Source: Mucilaginibacter xinganensis (lineage in GTDB: Bacteria > Bacteroidota > Bacteroidia > Sphingobacteriales > Sphingobacteriaceae). From it: a stretch of DNA of 64,000 nt. Below are positions 45,578 through 54,805 of this stretch, in pieces. The stretch spans positions 2,356,001 through 2,420,000 of the forward strand of contig NZ_CP022743.1 in assembly GCF_002257585.1 (NCBI RefSeq). Reading direction: 5' to 3'. Under the pieces are notes generated by a model, which saw nothing but the letters and a program-made list of their open reading frames with translations, was not told the origin of the DNA and searched no databases. The translations under genes and the position numbers were made by a program. Within the stretch, counting starts at the first letter, position 1, and each line of letters begins with the position of its first letter.

Positions 45578-47065
45578 TTAGACTGTATCTATCAGATCGG
45601 CTGTGTTATCAGGCCCATTATTTCTTTTACTATCATCAACTTCGCAGGCATACCCGAATAAGCAACGCTCTTTAATCATATCAGCTACTTCTGCAGGCAC
45701 GTATTCTTCCCAACCGGGGGTGCCCCGCTTTATCAGGTTAAGTACCTTATCGGTTTGTACGCTAAGGTTACTTTCTTTATAATGCCTGATATCCTCAATT
45801 TTATTGTTGGCTATCAGGTAACGGTAAAGGTCAATCAAATGTGCGGGTGGATGGTAGCGCAGGCAATTCCAGATCACGCCGTCGCGCAGTGTGGGGTATA
45901 TAAAGAGTTTTACCTTACGGCTAAACAAAGTGGCGAACGACTCCAAAATTCCTCCCGGAAGGTCCTGGTAGTGTTCTTCCGAAAAAATATATTCCAGGTT
46001 GGGAAAACCTAAAACCACGCCAAGCTTTAACTTGGTGATTTTTGACATATACGCTACCAGTTTATAATACTCATGGAAATTTGAGATCATTACCGTTTGC
46101 CCGAGAGAGCATAAAATATCCACACGGTCAAGAAAATCCTTTTCATCAATATCGGCAGAGTGGTCTGCATCGCGTTCTTTTAGTGATTGCAGGGTAAGCT
46201 CGGTAACCACCATTACATTTTTCTGGTCAACATCCGGCTCCTGCATAAATTGTTTAACCCCGGTGTTCAGCATATCCAAATGCACATTAATAATAGGGCG
46301 GAAGCGCCCGCGGATAACCACAATGTGTTTTTTATATAACACCTCTGATGGCTGCAGGTTTTTGCCATCGGGTCCAAACAAGGCTGCGTCCGAAAATCCG
46401 TATTTCACTAGGTGGAGGCTCATCAGCCGGTTATCAACCTTGCTGAAATTAGGCCCTTCAAAACGGATCATATCTATCTGGATGCCATCTTTGGAAAGGT
46501 TATCCATCAGAGACAGCAAGAAAACGGGTGGGTACTCGTTGTAATAAAAGCACGCATATATAAGGTTTACACCTAGTATCCCCACTGCCTGCTGTTGCAG
46601 GTTGTTATCATTATCAAGTAACTTAACGTGTAACACCACATCGTTAAACGCGCCATTTGGCTCCAGCTGAAAACGGACTCCCATCCATCCATGCCCGTCG
46701 TTTGTTTTGTGATAATTTAAGGCAGAAAAAGTGTCAGAAAAAGCAAAAAAAGTGGTTGAATCTCCACGTTGTTTAGCCAGTCGCTCTATTAACAAGCCAT
46801 ATTCATGGTCCAGCATTGCTATCAGCCTTGGCTCGCTTACGTAGCGGCCACCTTTTTGTGTACCATAAATTACGTCAGAAAACACCATGTCATAGGCCGA
46901 CATGGTTTTGGCTACAGTGCCTGATGATGCGCCTGCTTTGAAAAAATTTGCCGCCACGTCCTGGCCTGCGCCAATTTCAGCGAACGAACCATAAATTTCA
47001 GGATCCAGATTGATAGCCAGCGCTTTCTGTTTTGTCCCAATATCTTTATTGTGAAGGGTATCCAT
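45578..47065 (-). CDS. Conserved protein of unknown function, about 495 residues
   Basis: A 495-residue cytosolic protein without signal peptide, transmembrane helix or nucleotide-binding loop. It begins with a well-conserved looking segment (LDPEIYGSFAEIGAGQDVAANFF, then SAYDMVFSDVIYG). I recall homologues from memory in several phyla that carry the uncertain names nicotinate-nucleotide adenylyltransferase or TonB-dependent receptor, but neither is supported here: there is no HxGH nucleotidyltransferase motif, no plug or barrel. It is divergent from the OmpA-type gene. Function unknown. Confidence 0.75.
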   Translation of the reverse strand: MDTLHNKDIGTKQKALAINLDPEIYGSFAEIGAGQDVAANFFKAGASSGTVAKTMSAYDMVFSDVIYGTQKGGRYVSEPRLIAMLDHEYGLLIERLAKQRGDSTTFFAFSDTFSALNYHKTNDGHGWMGVRFQLEPNGAFNDVVLHVKLLDNDNNLQQQAVGILGVNLIYACFYYNEYPPVFLLSLMDNLSKDGIQIDMIRFEGPNFSKVDNRLMSLHLVKYGFSDAALFGPDGKNLQPSEVLYKKHIVVIRGRFRPIINVHLDMLNTGVKQFMQEPDVDQKNVMVVTELTLQSLKERDADHSADIDEKDFLDRVDILCSLGQTVMISNFHEYYKLVAYMSKITKLKLGVVLGFPNLEYIFSEEHYQDLPGGILESFATLFSRKVKLFIYPTLRDGVIWNCLRYHPPAHLIDLYRYLIANNKIEDIRHYKESNLSVQTDKVLNLIKRGTPGWEEYVPAEVADMIKERCLFGYACEVDDSKRNNGPDNTADLIDTV

Positions 47066-47384
47066 AGGGGCAGTTATTTACGTTTTAAAAGTACAATTTT
47101 TAGCGCAAGGATGGCTTTAGAAAATGCATAAATGCCTTTTTTTCTTTTTTTAGGGGATTTTAGGTAACAAAATAAAATTATAGTTAATTGCAATTAAGCG
47201 GGCCAACCCACCGGTATCTGAAATTGTATTTGTTATTGCAGAGGTTTGTGCGTTTACTTTTAAAAGCGATTGTTTTTTAGAAGGTGCACGTAGCTAAATA
47301 TTTAAAACTTTAAGGAAGGTGTTTTGTTTAAAGGGTATTGATGATAAATGAATTATGATCAATTGCTAATTAAATTACAGACTC
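47066..47384. other. Intergenic region, 319 bp, divergent promoters
   Basis: No gene or clear repeat. It separates the divergent conserved-protein gene and OmpA-type gene. TTTG near 47229 and TACTTTTA near 47255 are weak promoter-like boxes for the plus-strand gene. Confidence 0.4.
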
Positions 47385-48254
47385 ATGAAAATTAAATTTT
47401 TATTGCCGCTGATAATGCTGTTAGCGGTTGTTGCTCAAAGTTGCGTAAGCAATAAGAAATACGCCGAACTACAAGCGAATTATAATAAATCACTGGATAC
47501 AAACAGTAAGTTAAAACAAAGCTGGCAGGTTACCCAACAGGAACTGGCAGGTTCAAGAAGCCGTGTGCAGAGTCTTGAAGAACAAATAGCTTCAGCCAAA
47601 ACAAATGCGGCTGCTTTACAGGATGCGTTGAATAAATGTTTAGCCGGTAATAACCAGGGTAATGTAAACATTGCCAAACTCGCTGACCAAATTTCTGCCT
47701 CATCGCAGTACATTCGCCATCTGGTTGACCTGAAAAACAAGAGCGATTCATTAAATCAGGTACTTACCAATAACCTTACCCGATCGTTAAGTGCGGATGA
47801 AACAAAGGATGTGGATATTAAGGTGCTTAAAGGTGTAGTTTATGTTTCACTTTCTGATAATATGCTTTATAAATCGGGCAGTTATGAAATTTCAGATAAA
47901 GCCGGAACTTTGTTAAGTAAAGTAGCTAAAATCATAAACGATTATTCAACTTATGACGTGTTGGTTGAGGGTAACACGGATAACGTTCCTATCAAGCAAA
48001 CAAACATCCGCAACAACTGGGATTTAAGTGCTTTAAGGGCTTCATCAGTAGTACAGGCGCTACAAACAACTTACAATGTTGATCCGAAACGGTTAACAGC
48101 CGGTGGCCGTGGCGAGTATAACCCGGTTGCTGACAATGGCACCCCGGGTGGTAAATCACAAAACAGGCGTACACAAATTATTATTACACCAAAATTGGAT
48201 CAGTTTATGACGCTTATTGGTAAAGATCCCGCTCAAAAAGCACCGGGTCAATAA
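47385..48254 (+). CDS. OmpA family lipoprotein with coiled coil
   Basis: A 289-residue outer-membrane lipoprotein. The lipobox is AQSC (Cys20). Residues about 25-85 form a coiled coil (YNKSLDTNSKLKQSW..., ELAGSRSRVQSLEEQI). Residues about 150-265 are the OmpA peptidoglycan-binding domain (VLVEGNTDNVPI; LSALRASSVVQAL; GGRGEYNPVADN; NRRTQIII). It probably links the outer membrane to the cell wall. Monocistronic, followed by a terminator. Confidence 0.94.
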   Translation: MKIKFLLPLIMLLAVVAQSCVSNKKYAELQANYNKSLDTNSKLKQSWQVTQQELAGSRSRVQSLEEQIASAKTNAAALQDALNKCLAGNNQGNVNIAKLADQISASSQYIRHLVDLKNKSDSLNQVLTNNLTRSLSADETKDVDIKVLKGVVYVSLSDNMLYKSGSYEISDKAGTLLSKVAKIINDYSTYDVLVEGNTDNVPIKQTNIRNNWDLSALRASSVVQALQTTYNVDPKRLTAGGRGEYNPVADNGTPGGKSQNRRTQIIITPKLDQFMTLIGKDPAQKAPGQ

Positions 48255-48280
48255 TTAAATCTATAATATTAAAAATCGTA

Positions 48281-48319
48281 AAAAAAGCGCCGTTCAATAA
48301 TTTGAGGGGCGCTTTTTTA
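48281..48319 (+). terminator. Intrinsic terminator after the OmpA-type gene
   Basis: AAAAAAGCGCC pairs with GGGCGCTTTTTT around a 13- to 15-base loop, with a T tract, 27 bp after the stop codon. Confidence 0.85.
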
Positions 48320-48375
48320 TGCCTGTTTACATTTTTGGCAAAGTGAATTTAATTGTGGTAACAGTTGGGTTTTGG

Positions 48376-50811
48376 CTAATTCTTAACCCTGTTCTGCTCA
48401 CTTTCTGCAGCATTTTCATTGTGTTTGTGCTGATCGGAAATTGTTTTTCCAAACCTGTAGCTTAGCGAAACAACGGCAGTTCGGGTGTCACTTATATTTC
48501 TGTAATTGGCCAGGGTATTAGCCAAATTGTTAATATCTCCGCTATTAACAAACGTGTGGAAGATATCATTAACTATAAACTTGAGCGTTGTGGCAGGGGA
48601 TAATTTTTTTGATAAAGCGGTGTTTACTTTTCCCCGGTGGCCAACTACAAACTGGCTGCTGGTAATTTTACTCTGATACCCGCCGTCCAATTGCGCGGTC
48701 CAATCGTTTCCTAATTTAAATTCTGTTATCGGACGGATAAAGAAGAAGGTACCCTGCGTGTTTAAGGTCCCGGTATAAAAGCTGCTTACCGTGTGGATAT
48801 TTTGCACATAGGCAAACAGATGAAAGTTGAACCATTTAGCCGGCTCAAAACTAGCGTCAACGGTCAATGTTTTATTAACTGTACTGCCAATGTTTCCCGG
48901 ACGGCTATAATATATGCCATTAATAATCTCAATAGTTTCATCTACATTGTCTTTTGTTTTGCCGTAGCTTAAACCAGCTGTAATATTTTTCCAGGTATAA
49001 GAAAGTTCAATATTGTTGGTGTACGATGGCTTAAGAAAGGGGTTACCGGTATAATAGGTAAACTTATCAATGGGCGAAAGGAACGGATTCAGGTCCTCAT
49101 AGTAAGGGCGGTCTATTCGCCTGCCATAATTAAGGCTTAATGATTGTTTTCCTGCGGTATCAAGCTTGTATTGTATATAAAGGGTTGGGAACAGCCCATT
49201 ATAATCTCTTTTAAATACGGAATCGGGTTTCTGAATGTTGCCCAACTGGTGCCCGTTCGAGATTGTGTTTTCAAATCTCAGTCCTGCCTGCATCGAAAAT
49301 CTTTTAAAATCCCGGTTTGCGTTCAAATAAGCGGCATTTATTTGCTCCTGGTAAATAAAATGATTTGTTTTTCCGTAGTCGGGCGTAGTGACGCCGGCTG
49401 CCGTATAAAAGTAATCGGCAATATTGTCGGTTTTTGTATAACTTGATTTTAAGCCTGCCGCTAACTTTACACCGCCTGACAGGGGATGTGTGTAGTCTGC
49501 TTTTCCTGCAAAAATGTTAATGTGCGAGGGAAGGCTACCCGTGAGCAGATCGCTGTTTATCAAATTATTATCGGGTAAATAGGTTTTATTATCGAACGAT
49601 TGGTTACTGGAGTTGCTGTACTTAATATAATCAAAATCAGCGGTAAGCTCCTTTCCGTTTTTATCGAATAGATGGCGATAATTGAGGTTGATATCGCCGT
49701 TTCTAAAATTATAGTGTTCCTTATTGTTTGCGATAATAGTTGAATCAAGGATGTTTTGGGCGTCCATCAGCTTGCTTGTAGCTATGGTATTTTGATCTGC
49801 CGGATGGATAAGACCGTTAAACCCAATTCCGAAAGTGGTTTTGTCAGACGCGTAGTAGTCTATTCCAAATTTTGCACTATAAGACCTTGACGTTCTGCGG
49901 ATGAAAGAATTTTGTAAAAAGTTAGACTGAATGCTGCCGTCGGAATTTAAAAAATGCCGGTTAATATCCAGGTCATTAAAACCATTACCTGTTATATATC
50001 CAAGGTTTCCGGTGATATTTAGCTTGTTGTTGCGATAGTTGAAGTTAAAACTATTATTGGTTTTGCCATATATCCCTTGTGCATAACTTAGATTTAAGCC
50101 CCCATTAAAACCTTTCATCTTTGACCGCTTTGTGCGGATATTTATGATCCCGCCATTGCCGGCAGCATCATATTTAGCGGGTGGATTACTCATGAGTTCA
50201 ACCTGATCAATTGTTGAAGATGAAAGGGATCTCAAATAGCTTTCTAATTCCGTGCCTTCAAGATAAGTGGGTTTATCATCAATGAATATTTTAACGCCTT
50301 TCCCTTTTAGGCTTACAGCACCATTATTATCCACAAGCACGCCAGGCGACTTTTCCAGCACGTCCAGCGCGGTTGAACCCGAATTGCTGATGAGCGCATC
50401 GACATTAACTACCGTCCGGTCAATTTTACGTTCAATTAAAGGTTTTTGGGAAGACACAATTACTTCTTTCAAAACATTGCCACTTTGGATGAGTGTAATA
50501 GCGGGTACGGCTTTGGTGTTATTCAATTGAAAGGGATCACTTTTGTAAGGCTTAAAACCTATCATGGTAACAGAAATACGATAATCTCCCTTTTTATCAA
50601 CATCTAACGAAAAAAGACCGCCTGCATCTGCCAATGCTGTTTTAACCAGTGCAGAGTCTGCTGCAGTTTTTAAATAGACGGTAGCCCCATCGAGCGGTTT
50701 GCCGTTAGTGTCGCTTATTTTACCTGTTATTCTGTAAAGTGGTTGTGCAAATGCGAGAGTAGAGGCAATAGTGAGCCATGCGGCTAAAAAAGCCGTTAAG
50801 TTTAGTTTCAT
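48376..50811 (-). CDS. TonB-dependent outer membrane beta-barrel receptor (OMP_b-brl_3 type)
   Basis: An 811-residue outer-membrane protein with a signal peptide, a carboxypeptidase-regulatory domain (YRITGKISDTNGKPLDGATVYLK), a plug (DRTVVNVDALISNSGSTALDVLEKSPGV, with NPPAKYDAAGNGGIINIRTKRS) and a barrel. The plug is of the type found in outer membrane beta-barrel family 3 receptors, not in SusC. It lies 108 bp downstream of the M56 peptidase gene on the same strand, so it may be part of the BlaI-controlled unit. Confidence 0.9.
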   Translation of the reverse strand: MKLNLTAFLAAWLTIASTLAFAQPLYRITGKISDTNGKPLDGATVYLKTAADSALVKTALADAGGLFSLDVDKKGDYRISVTMIGFKPYKSDPFQLNNTKAVPAITLIQSGNVLKEVIVSSQKPLIERKIDRTVVNVDALISNSGSTALDVLEKSPGVLVDNNGAVSLKGKGVKIFIDDKPTYLEGTELESYLRSLSSSTIDQVELMSNPPAKYDAAGNGGIINIRTKRSKMKGFNGGLNLSYAQGIYGKTNNSFNFNYRNNKLNITGNLGYITGNGFNDLDINRHFLNSDGSIQSNFLQNSFIRRTSRSYSAKFGIDYYASDKTTFGIGFNGLIHPADQNTIATSKLMDAQNILDSTIIANNKEHYNFRNGDINLNYRHLFDKNGKELTADFDYIKYSNSSNQSFDNKTYLPDNNLINSDLLTGSLPSHINIFAGKADYTHPLSGGVKLAAGLKSSYTKTDNIADYFYTAAGVTTPDYGKTNHFIYQEQINAAYLNANRDFKRFSMQAGLRFENTISNGHQLGNIQKPDSVFKRDYNGLFPTLYIQYKLDTAGKQSLSLNYGRRIDRPYYEDLNPFLSPIDKFTYYTGNPFLKPSYTNNIELSYTWKNITAGLSYGKTKDNVDETIEIINGIYYSRPGNIGSTVNKTLTVDASFEPAKWFNFHLFAYVQNIHTVSSFYTGTLNTQGTFFFIRPITEFKLGNDWTAQLDGGYQSKITSSQFVVGHRGKVNTALSKKLSPATTLKFIVNDIFHTFVNSGDINNLANTLANYRNISDTRTAVVSLSYRFGKTISDQHKHNENAAESEQNRVKN

Positions 50812-50919
50812 ATGTGCTATTAGTGGATGGTTAAGTTAGTGCTGTGATTTTTATTTTTTAGACATGGGTAAGCCTATCCGCTCTTTTTGCGAATTTGATT
50901 ATTGATTTATTTTATGAGT

Positions 50920-52686
50920 CTAGTTTTTTTGCTTGTCGGTAATACTGTTGGTTTCGCGTCCGGCATCAGTATCGTAATTATACATCCATGACCATTCACC
51001 CTTCCTGTTACCGGGTAGAACTACAAATTTCTCTTTGTATTTCTGGTAGATATTCTCGGTTTGTTTTTTACCGTTTACTATAAAATCTGAAGTGCTTATT
51101 TTAAATGACAGGTTATCTTTCGACGAAATTATACCATCTTTCATCAATTCACTTATCATTTTATCACGCCGTTCATCGCTTTTTAAAGAACTATACGGTG
51201 TGTAGGAAGAATTTGGTTTTGCAGCGACTGCTGAATAAGGCTTGGCTGGTTGGGCGGGGACGGCTGGTACCGCAGGTACAGCCACAGGTGGTGTGGGTAG
51301 CGTCGTTATTTTAGCTACGGCACTTATTGAATCACTTATTGCCAGCTTTTTTTGCGTCAAGGGATTTTTCGAACGGAGAGAACCAAGGCTTTGTTCGCGT
51401 GTTTTTAATCTTCCTTTGATAATGCCAAGCTGGGATAATATATTTTGTCTGCCGGTATCTGTAGTGCTTTCATTGAGTTTAGCTTTAACCACATTCAGCG
51501 TTGTATTGGTCGATGTGTCAGTTTTTCTGCTATCAGATACCTGTGCAATTTCAACAAATTTGTTTTTTGGCGAAAACGCTTTTTTAATATTGCCGGCAAC
51601 ATACATTGTTGCTTTTGTTTTATCAGCTACCAGCTTATTTATTTTTTCGGAGTTGGTAAAGGCGGCAGTAAATATGCCGGCAGTTAAAAGGCAAATAGCC
51701 AGCAGCGATTTTTCGATACGATTTAACGAATAATTTCGGTTTGATATAATGCGTGTTACCCTGTTTTTTAGATCGCCCTTGTTTCCTTTTAACGCCATTG
51801 CATAGGCAGGGGAGGAGGTGTGATATTCCTCGCATGACACCAGGGCTTTAATATAATTAACCTTACTGTTACTTTGTGCTACCGCAATATCATCGCAGCA
51901 ATTTTCACGTTCGATTTTAATCAGGGCAGAGATCCATAATACCGCCGGATTAAAGAAAAATACAATCTCCAATAAACTTTGTAAAAGGTTTACCAGGTAG
52001 TCGGACCGGCGAATGTGCGCCAATTCATGGATTAAAATAGCCTCAATCTCCTCAGCCGGTAAAGCTGTTAATAAACCTACCGGGATTAATATCAGGGGCT
52101 TTAAATGCCCCACCACCATCGGGACCTTAGCAACGCCTGATTCCACAATATTTACCAGTCGCTTTACTCCTAGATTTTGTGCGAGCTCATTTACCCGTTT
52201 TTCCCAGGCCGGACCGACACCAAATATATTCTTGCGGCGCAAGTAGTAAATTCCCTGCAGGCCGGTGGCCAACTGCAATGAACGTGCACAAACAATCATA
52301 AACCAGATAAATACAATGGTGGCGGAATTCCTGTTAAAATAGCCGATAACTGTACCGGTAATTGATTGCTGCTTTACAGGATAATCATAATTGGAAGCTG
52401 CTTGCATCTTTATAGCTAAAGCCTGGTTATCATACACCGCATGGCTTGCCTGGGGCAATGCCCTGGTTATGCCATATATAAAAGTGAAGGCGGTGGCAAC
52501 AGCAAATAAAGCAAGCGCTGTAATAAGCAGCTTGTAGCGTTTTGCAGGTGCTGATTGGTGGGTAAGCATCATTATAGCGCCGGTTACCGCTGCTAAAACG
52601 CAACCCTGCCATAAAGAATGGAGAAGCGTATTACAAAGCGCGCTGACTAAATTGTCCGGAAAAAGTTTTAAGATTGAAAGATCCAT
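50920..52686 (-). CDS. M56 family metallopeptidase (BlaR1-type) without sensor domain
   Basis: A 588-residue membrane zinc peptidase. Transmembrane helices near the N-terminus and after the catalytic site frame the motif HELAH (His220, Glu221, His224) in ILIHELAHIRRSDYLV. Where BlaR1 and MecR1 have a beta-lactam-binding sensor domain there is a Pro/Ala/Val-rich linker (residues about 470-500) and a short C-terminal domain (SDFIVNGKKQTENIYQKY). It likely cleaves a repressor in response to a non-penicillin signal. blaI starts upstream and ends 24 bp before it. Confidence 0.93.
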   Translation of the reverse strand: MDLSILKLFPDNLVSALCNTLLHSLWQGCVLAAVTGAIMMLTHQSAPAKRYKLLITALALFAVATAFTFIYGITRALPQASHAVYDNQALAIKMQAASNYDYPVKQQSITGTVIGYFNRNSATIVFIWFMIVCARSLQLATGLQGIYYLRRKNIFGVGPAWEKRVNELAQNLGVKRLVNIVESGVAKVPMVVGHLKPLILIPVGLLTALPAEEIEAILIHELAHIRRSDYLVNLLQSLLEIVFFFNPAVLWISALIKIERENCCDDIAVAQSNSKVNYIKALVSCEEYHTSSPAYAMALKGNKGDLKNRVTRIISNRNYSLNRIEKSLLAICLLTAGIFTAAFTNSEKINKLVADKTKATMYVAGNIKKAFSPKNKFVEIAQVSDSRKTDTSTNTTLNVVKAKLNESTTDTGRQNILSQLGIIKGRLKTREQSLGSLRSKNPLTQKKLAISDSISAVAKITTLPTPPVAVPAVPAVPAQPAKPYSAVAAKPNSSYTPYSSLKSDERRDKMISELMKDGIISSKDNLSFKISTSDFIVNGKKQTENIYQKYKEKFVVLPGNRKGEWSWMYNYDTDAGRETNSITDKQKN

Positions 52687-52710
52687 ACCCCGTGGTTTAA
52701 ATACAATATT

Positions 52711-53100
52711 TTATTGATCCAGTTTTTTCAACAGGTCCTTAATTTCCGCTAATTCTTGAGCAGATGTTTTCTTATTGCCCAGCAACTGCATCACCAGCTT
52801 ACTCGCCGAGCCTTTGTACATAGCATCCACAAATTTGTCAAGCAGGTGCTCCTTAGTTTTTTCCTCTGCTTCGGCAACGCGGTAGATGTGCTTCATCTGG
52901 CTTTCATCACGCTTAAGAATTCCCTTATCAGCCATTATTTGCATTAATTTAAGCGTGGTGGTATAATTAACATCCTTTTGTTTAAGCAATTCGTCATTTA
53001 CGTTGCGCACAGTTGACGGCCCCAGTTCCCAAAGCACCTGTAAAATTTCAAGTTCTGATTTGGTAGGTTCCAGCTGTTTGTTTTGATCTTTTATATTCAT
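52711..53100 (-). CDS. blaI: BlaI/MecI/CopY family transcriptional repressor
   Basis: A 129-residue winged-helix repressor. The DNA-binding part has TKSELEILQVLWELGPSTVRNVNDELLKQKDVNYTTTLKLMQIM (only partly quoted), and the C-terminal dimerisation helix holds KEHLLDKFVDAMYKGSASKLVMQLL. It forms the standard pair with the downstream M56 peptidase, which would inactivate it by cleavage. Its promoter contains a palindrome between the -33 and -7 boxes, which strongly suggests autoregulation. Confidence 0.95.
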   Translation of the reverse strand: MNIKDQNKQLEPTKSELEILQVLWELGPSTVRNVNDELLKQKDVNYTTTLKLMQIMADKGILKRDESQMKHIYRVAEAEEKTKEHLLDKFVDAMYKGSASKLVMQLLGNKKTSAQELAEIKDLLKKLDQ

Positions 53101-53107
53101 TGCGAAT

Positions 53108-53138
53108 CAAAGGTAGAAAAAGTTTCGTACGAAACAAA
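53108..53138 (-). promoter_or_regulatory. blaI promoter with embedded palindromic operator
   Basis: On the minus strand TTTG (53138-53135), a 19-bp spacer and TACCTTTG (53115-53108) exactly match the Bacteroidota promoter consensus. The perfect palindrome GTTTCGTACGAAAC (53122-53135) fills the spacer. The ATG follows 7 bp after the -7 box. Confidence 0.8.
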
Positions 53139-53300
53139 TATTATGAAATAAAAATTTCATTTAGCCCACCAGGTTATCGTTGCAGGTTTTGATAGCCTTT
53201 TTTTAAAATGCATTTGCCATCGGTTTTAAAATATTAAAATTAATTATTTGATTTAATAATGTATTGTTAATGTTGACTCGATTTTGTTGCGATATTTTTA

Positions 53301-53327
53301 TTGTTAGCAAGCATTGTGTTATCTTTG
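53301..53327 (+). promoter_or_regulatory. Candidate promoter of the NagD-like phosphatase gene
   Basis: TTG at 53301-53303, a 16-bp spacer and TATCTTTG at 53320-53327, 57 bp upstream of the ATG. Confidence 0.45.
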
Positions 53328-53383
53328 ATTATATGAATGCGAAAAGTTAAAGCACTCAATTTAACAACAAAAACCAACAATTT

Positions 53384-54157
53384 ATGAAACACGGACTACT
53401 GATTGATATGGACGGGGTGATATATAGCGGCGAGGAATTAATTACCGGGGCAGATAAATTTATTGCCACTTTACTCGAAAAAAAGATCCCTTTTACCTTT
53501 ATGACCAATAACAGCCAGCGCACCCGTTTGGAAGCGGTCAGGAAATTAAAAAGGCTTGGCATTGAAGTGTCGGAAGAACATGTTTACACCAGCGCTATGG
53601 CCACCGGGAAATTTCTGGGCGACCAAAGTCCCCGCGCAACCGCTTATGTGTTAGGCGAAGGCGGTTTGATAACCAGCTTGCACGAGAACGGGATTACGCT
53701 GGTTGACAGCGACCCGGAATTTGTGGTTTTGGGGGAAGGTCGGAACTTTACACTTGAAATGGTTCAGCGTGCCGTGGATATGATCCTTGCCGGCGCCAAG
53801 TTTATCACTACTAACCGCGATCCATCGCCAAAAAAGCCGGGTTGGAATAATTTGGGTATTGCCGCAACTACAGCTATGATTGAAGAAGCTACCGGGCGTA
53901 AAGCCTTTGTTACCGGTAAGCCAAGTCCGGTAATGATGCGTTCGGCACGGAAATACCTTGGTTTGGAAACTGCCGAGACTACCGTTGTTGGCGACACCAT
54001 GGAAACCGACATCCAGGGCGGCGTACAAATGGGATATAAAACTATTTTGGTTTTATCCGGCATCGCAAAAAAAGAGCAGTTGGGTTATTACGCTTTTAAA
54101 CCCGACCATGTGGTAAGCTCTGTTGATGCCATTGAGTTTCCGCTCAAATGGTGGTAA
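53384..54157 (+). CDS. HAD-IIA family hydrolase, NagD-like
   Basis: A 257-residue phosphatase of the HAD superfamily. The nucleophile motif is DMDGVIYSG (Asp8, Asp10), with the threonine/serine motif FMTNNSQRT, the Lys in TGKPSPVMM and the metal-binding VGDTMETDI. Order and length match NagD-type nucleotidases/phosphatases, which act on nucleotides or sugar phosphates such as glycerol phosphate. Cytosolic. Transcribed alone from a good promoter, followed by a hairpin terminator. Confidence 0.94.
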   Translation: MKHGLLIDMDGVIYSGEELITGADKFIATLLEKKIPFTFMTNNSQRTRLEAVRKLKRLGIEVSEEHVYTSAMATGKFLGDQSPRATAYVLGEGGLITSLHENGITLVDSDPEFVVLGEGRNFTLEMVQRAVDMILAGAKFITTNRDPSPKKPGWNNLGIAATTAMIEEATGRKAFVTGKPSPVMMRSARKYLGLETAETTVVGDTMETDIQGGVQMGYKTILVLSGIAKKEQLGYYAFKPDHVVSSVDAIEFPLKWW

Positions 54158-54513
54158 GCCAACAATTAGAAGCTGACGACGGGCGATCTGGTAATAACGC
54201 AAGCATTATAATAACGTTGATCGTCAGCTTCTTTTCTCATAAGTCAAAAGCGCTTAGCGTTTTTGAAAAATATTTTATACCTTGCTGTTGAGTTTCTACA
54301 CTTGCATGAGACCGCTGTTTTTTCCTAAACTTAAATAGCAGGCTCAAAACTTTAATTAACTTATTCACATAGCAATGCTGATTAACCGGGAAACCGTATT
54401 TGTTAATTGGCTATATGGTAAAAATACTTTGCAAAGTAAAGGAGCATGCCCTTTGTTAAAACATGCCGCTTAATACCGGGGTGCTGTCCGGTAAAAAACT
54501 AAACCAAAAAATC
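54158..54513. other. Intergenic region, 356 bp, between the phosphatase and the peptide gene
   Basis: It contains the terminator of the phosphatase gene (54168-54235) and a weak promoter-like pair, TTTG at 54399-54402 and TACTTTG at 54425-54431 (22-bp spacing), about 83 bp before the peptide ATG. No other gene is visible. Confidence 0.5.
54168..54235 (+). terminator. Intrinsic terminator of the phosphatase gene
   Basis: GAAGCTGACGA (54169-54179) pairs perfectly with TCGTCAGCTTC (54221-54231), followed by four T residues. The loop is large but has its own internal pairing. Confidence 0.65.
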
Positions 54514-54729
54514 ATGAAAAAATTCAGTAAACTCAGCAGAACAGAAATGAAAAAAGTAACAGGCGGAAAGGTTGATCCTAACTGCCTGAGTTCAGGTACT
54601 TGTGCCGTAGTCAATTCAGTAGGAATTACGCTATATGGTACTTGCGATGGCATCAATTTCGGAACCGGCCTATGCGGCTGTACAGTAAATGGGGTAAGTT
54701 ATGCCACTTCTGTATGTTCAAGGTTCTAA
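54514..54729 (+). CDS. Double-glycine-leader Cys-rich peptide precursor
   Basis: A 71-residue small protein. The first 18 residues MKKFSKLSRTEMKKVTGG form a typical Bacteroidota GG-type leader (LSRxEMKKVxGG), as in bacteriocin and natural-product precursors. Cleavage after Gly18 would give a 53-residue core with six cysteines, at core positions 6, 12, 26, 36, 38 and 50, rich in Gly, Thr and Ser. I start at 54514 rather than 54463 because the leader begins there. A strong terminator follows 8 bp after the stop. No transporter, peptidase or modification gene is next to it, so it is an orphan here. Confidence 0.85.
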   Translation: MKKFSKLSRTEMKKVTGGKVDPNCLSSGTCAVVNSVGITLYGTCDGINFGTGLCGCTVNGVSYATSVCSRF

Positions 54730-54737
54730 TGTTAACA

Positions 54738-54775
54738 AAAACATCGAATAGCTTTTATAAGCTATTCGATGTTTT
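54738..54775 (+). terminator. Strong terminator of the peptide gene
   Basis: A perfect 17-bp stem (54738-54754 with 54759-54775) with a 4-base loop and A/T tracts on both sides. Confidence 0.9.
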
Positions 54776-54805
54776 ATAAGTTATGCCTGGTCAAAATCAG
54801 GGGCA

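Noticed and set aside
45578..47065. Nicotinate-nucleotide adenylyltransferase name for the 495-residue protein
   Set aside because: No HxGH or other nucleotidyltransferase motif is visible.
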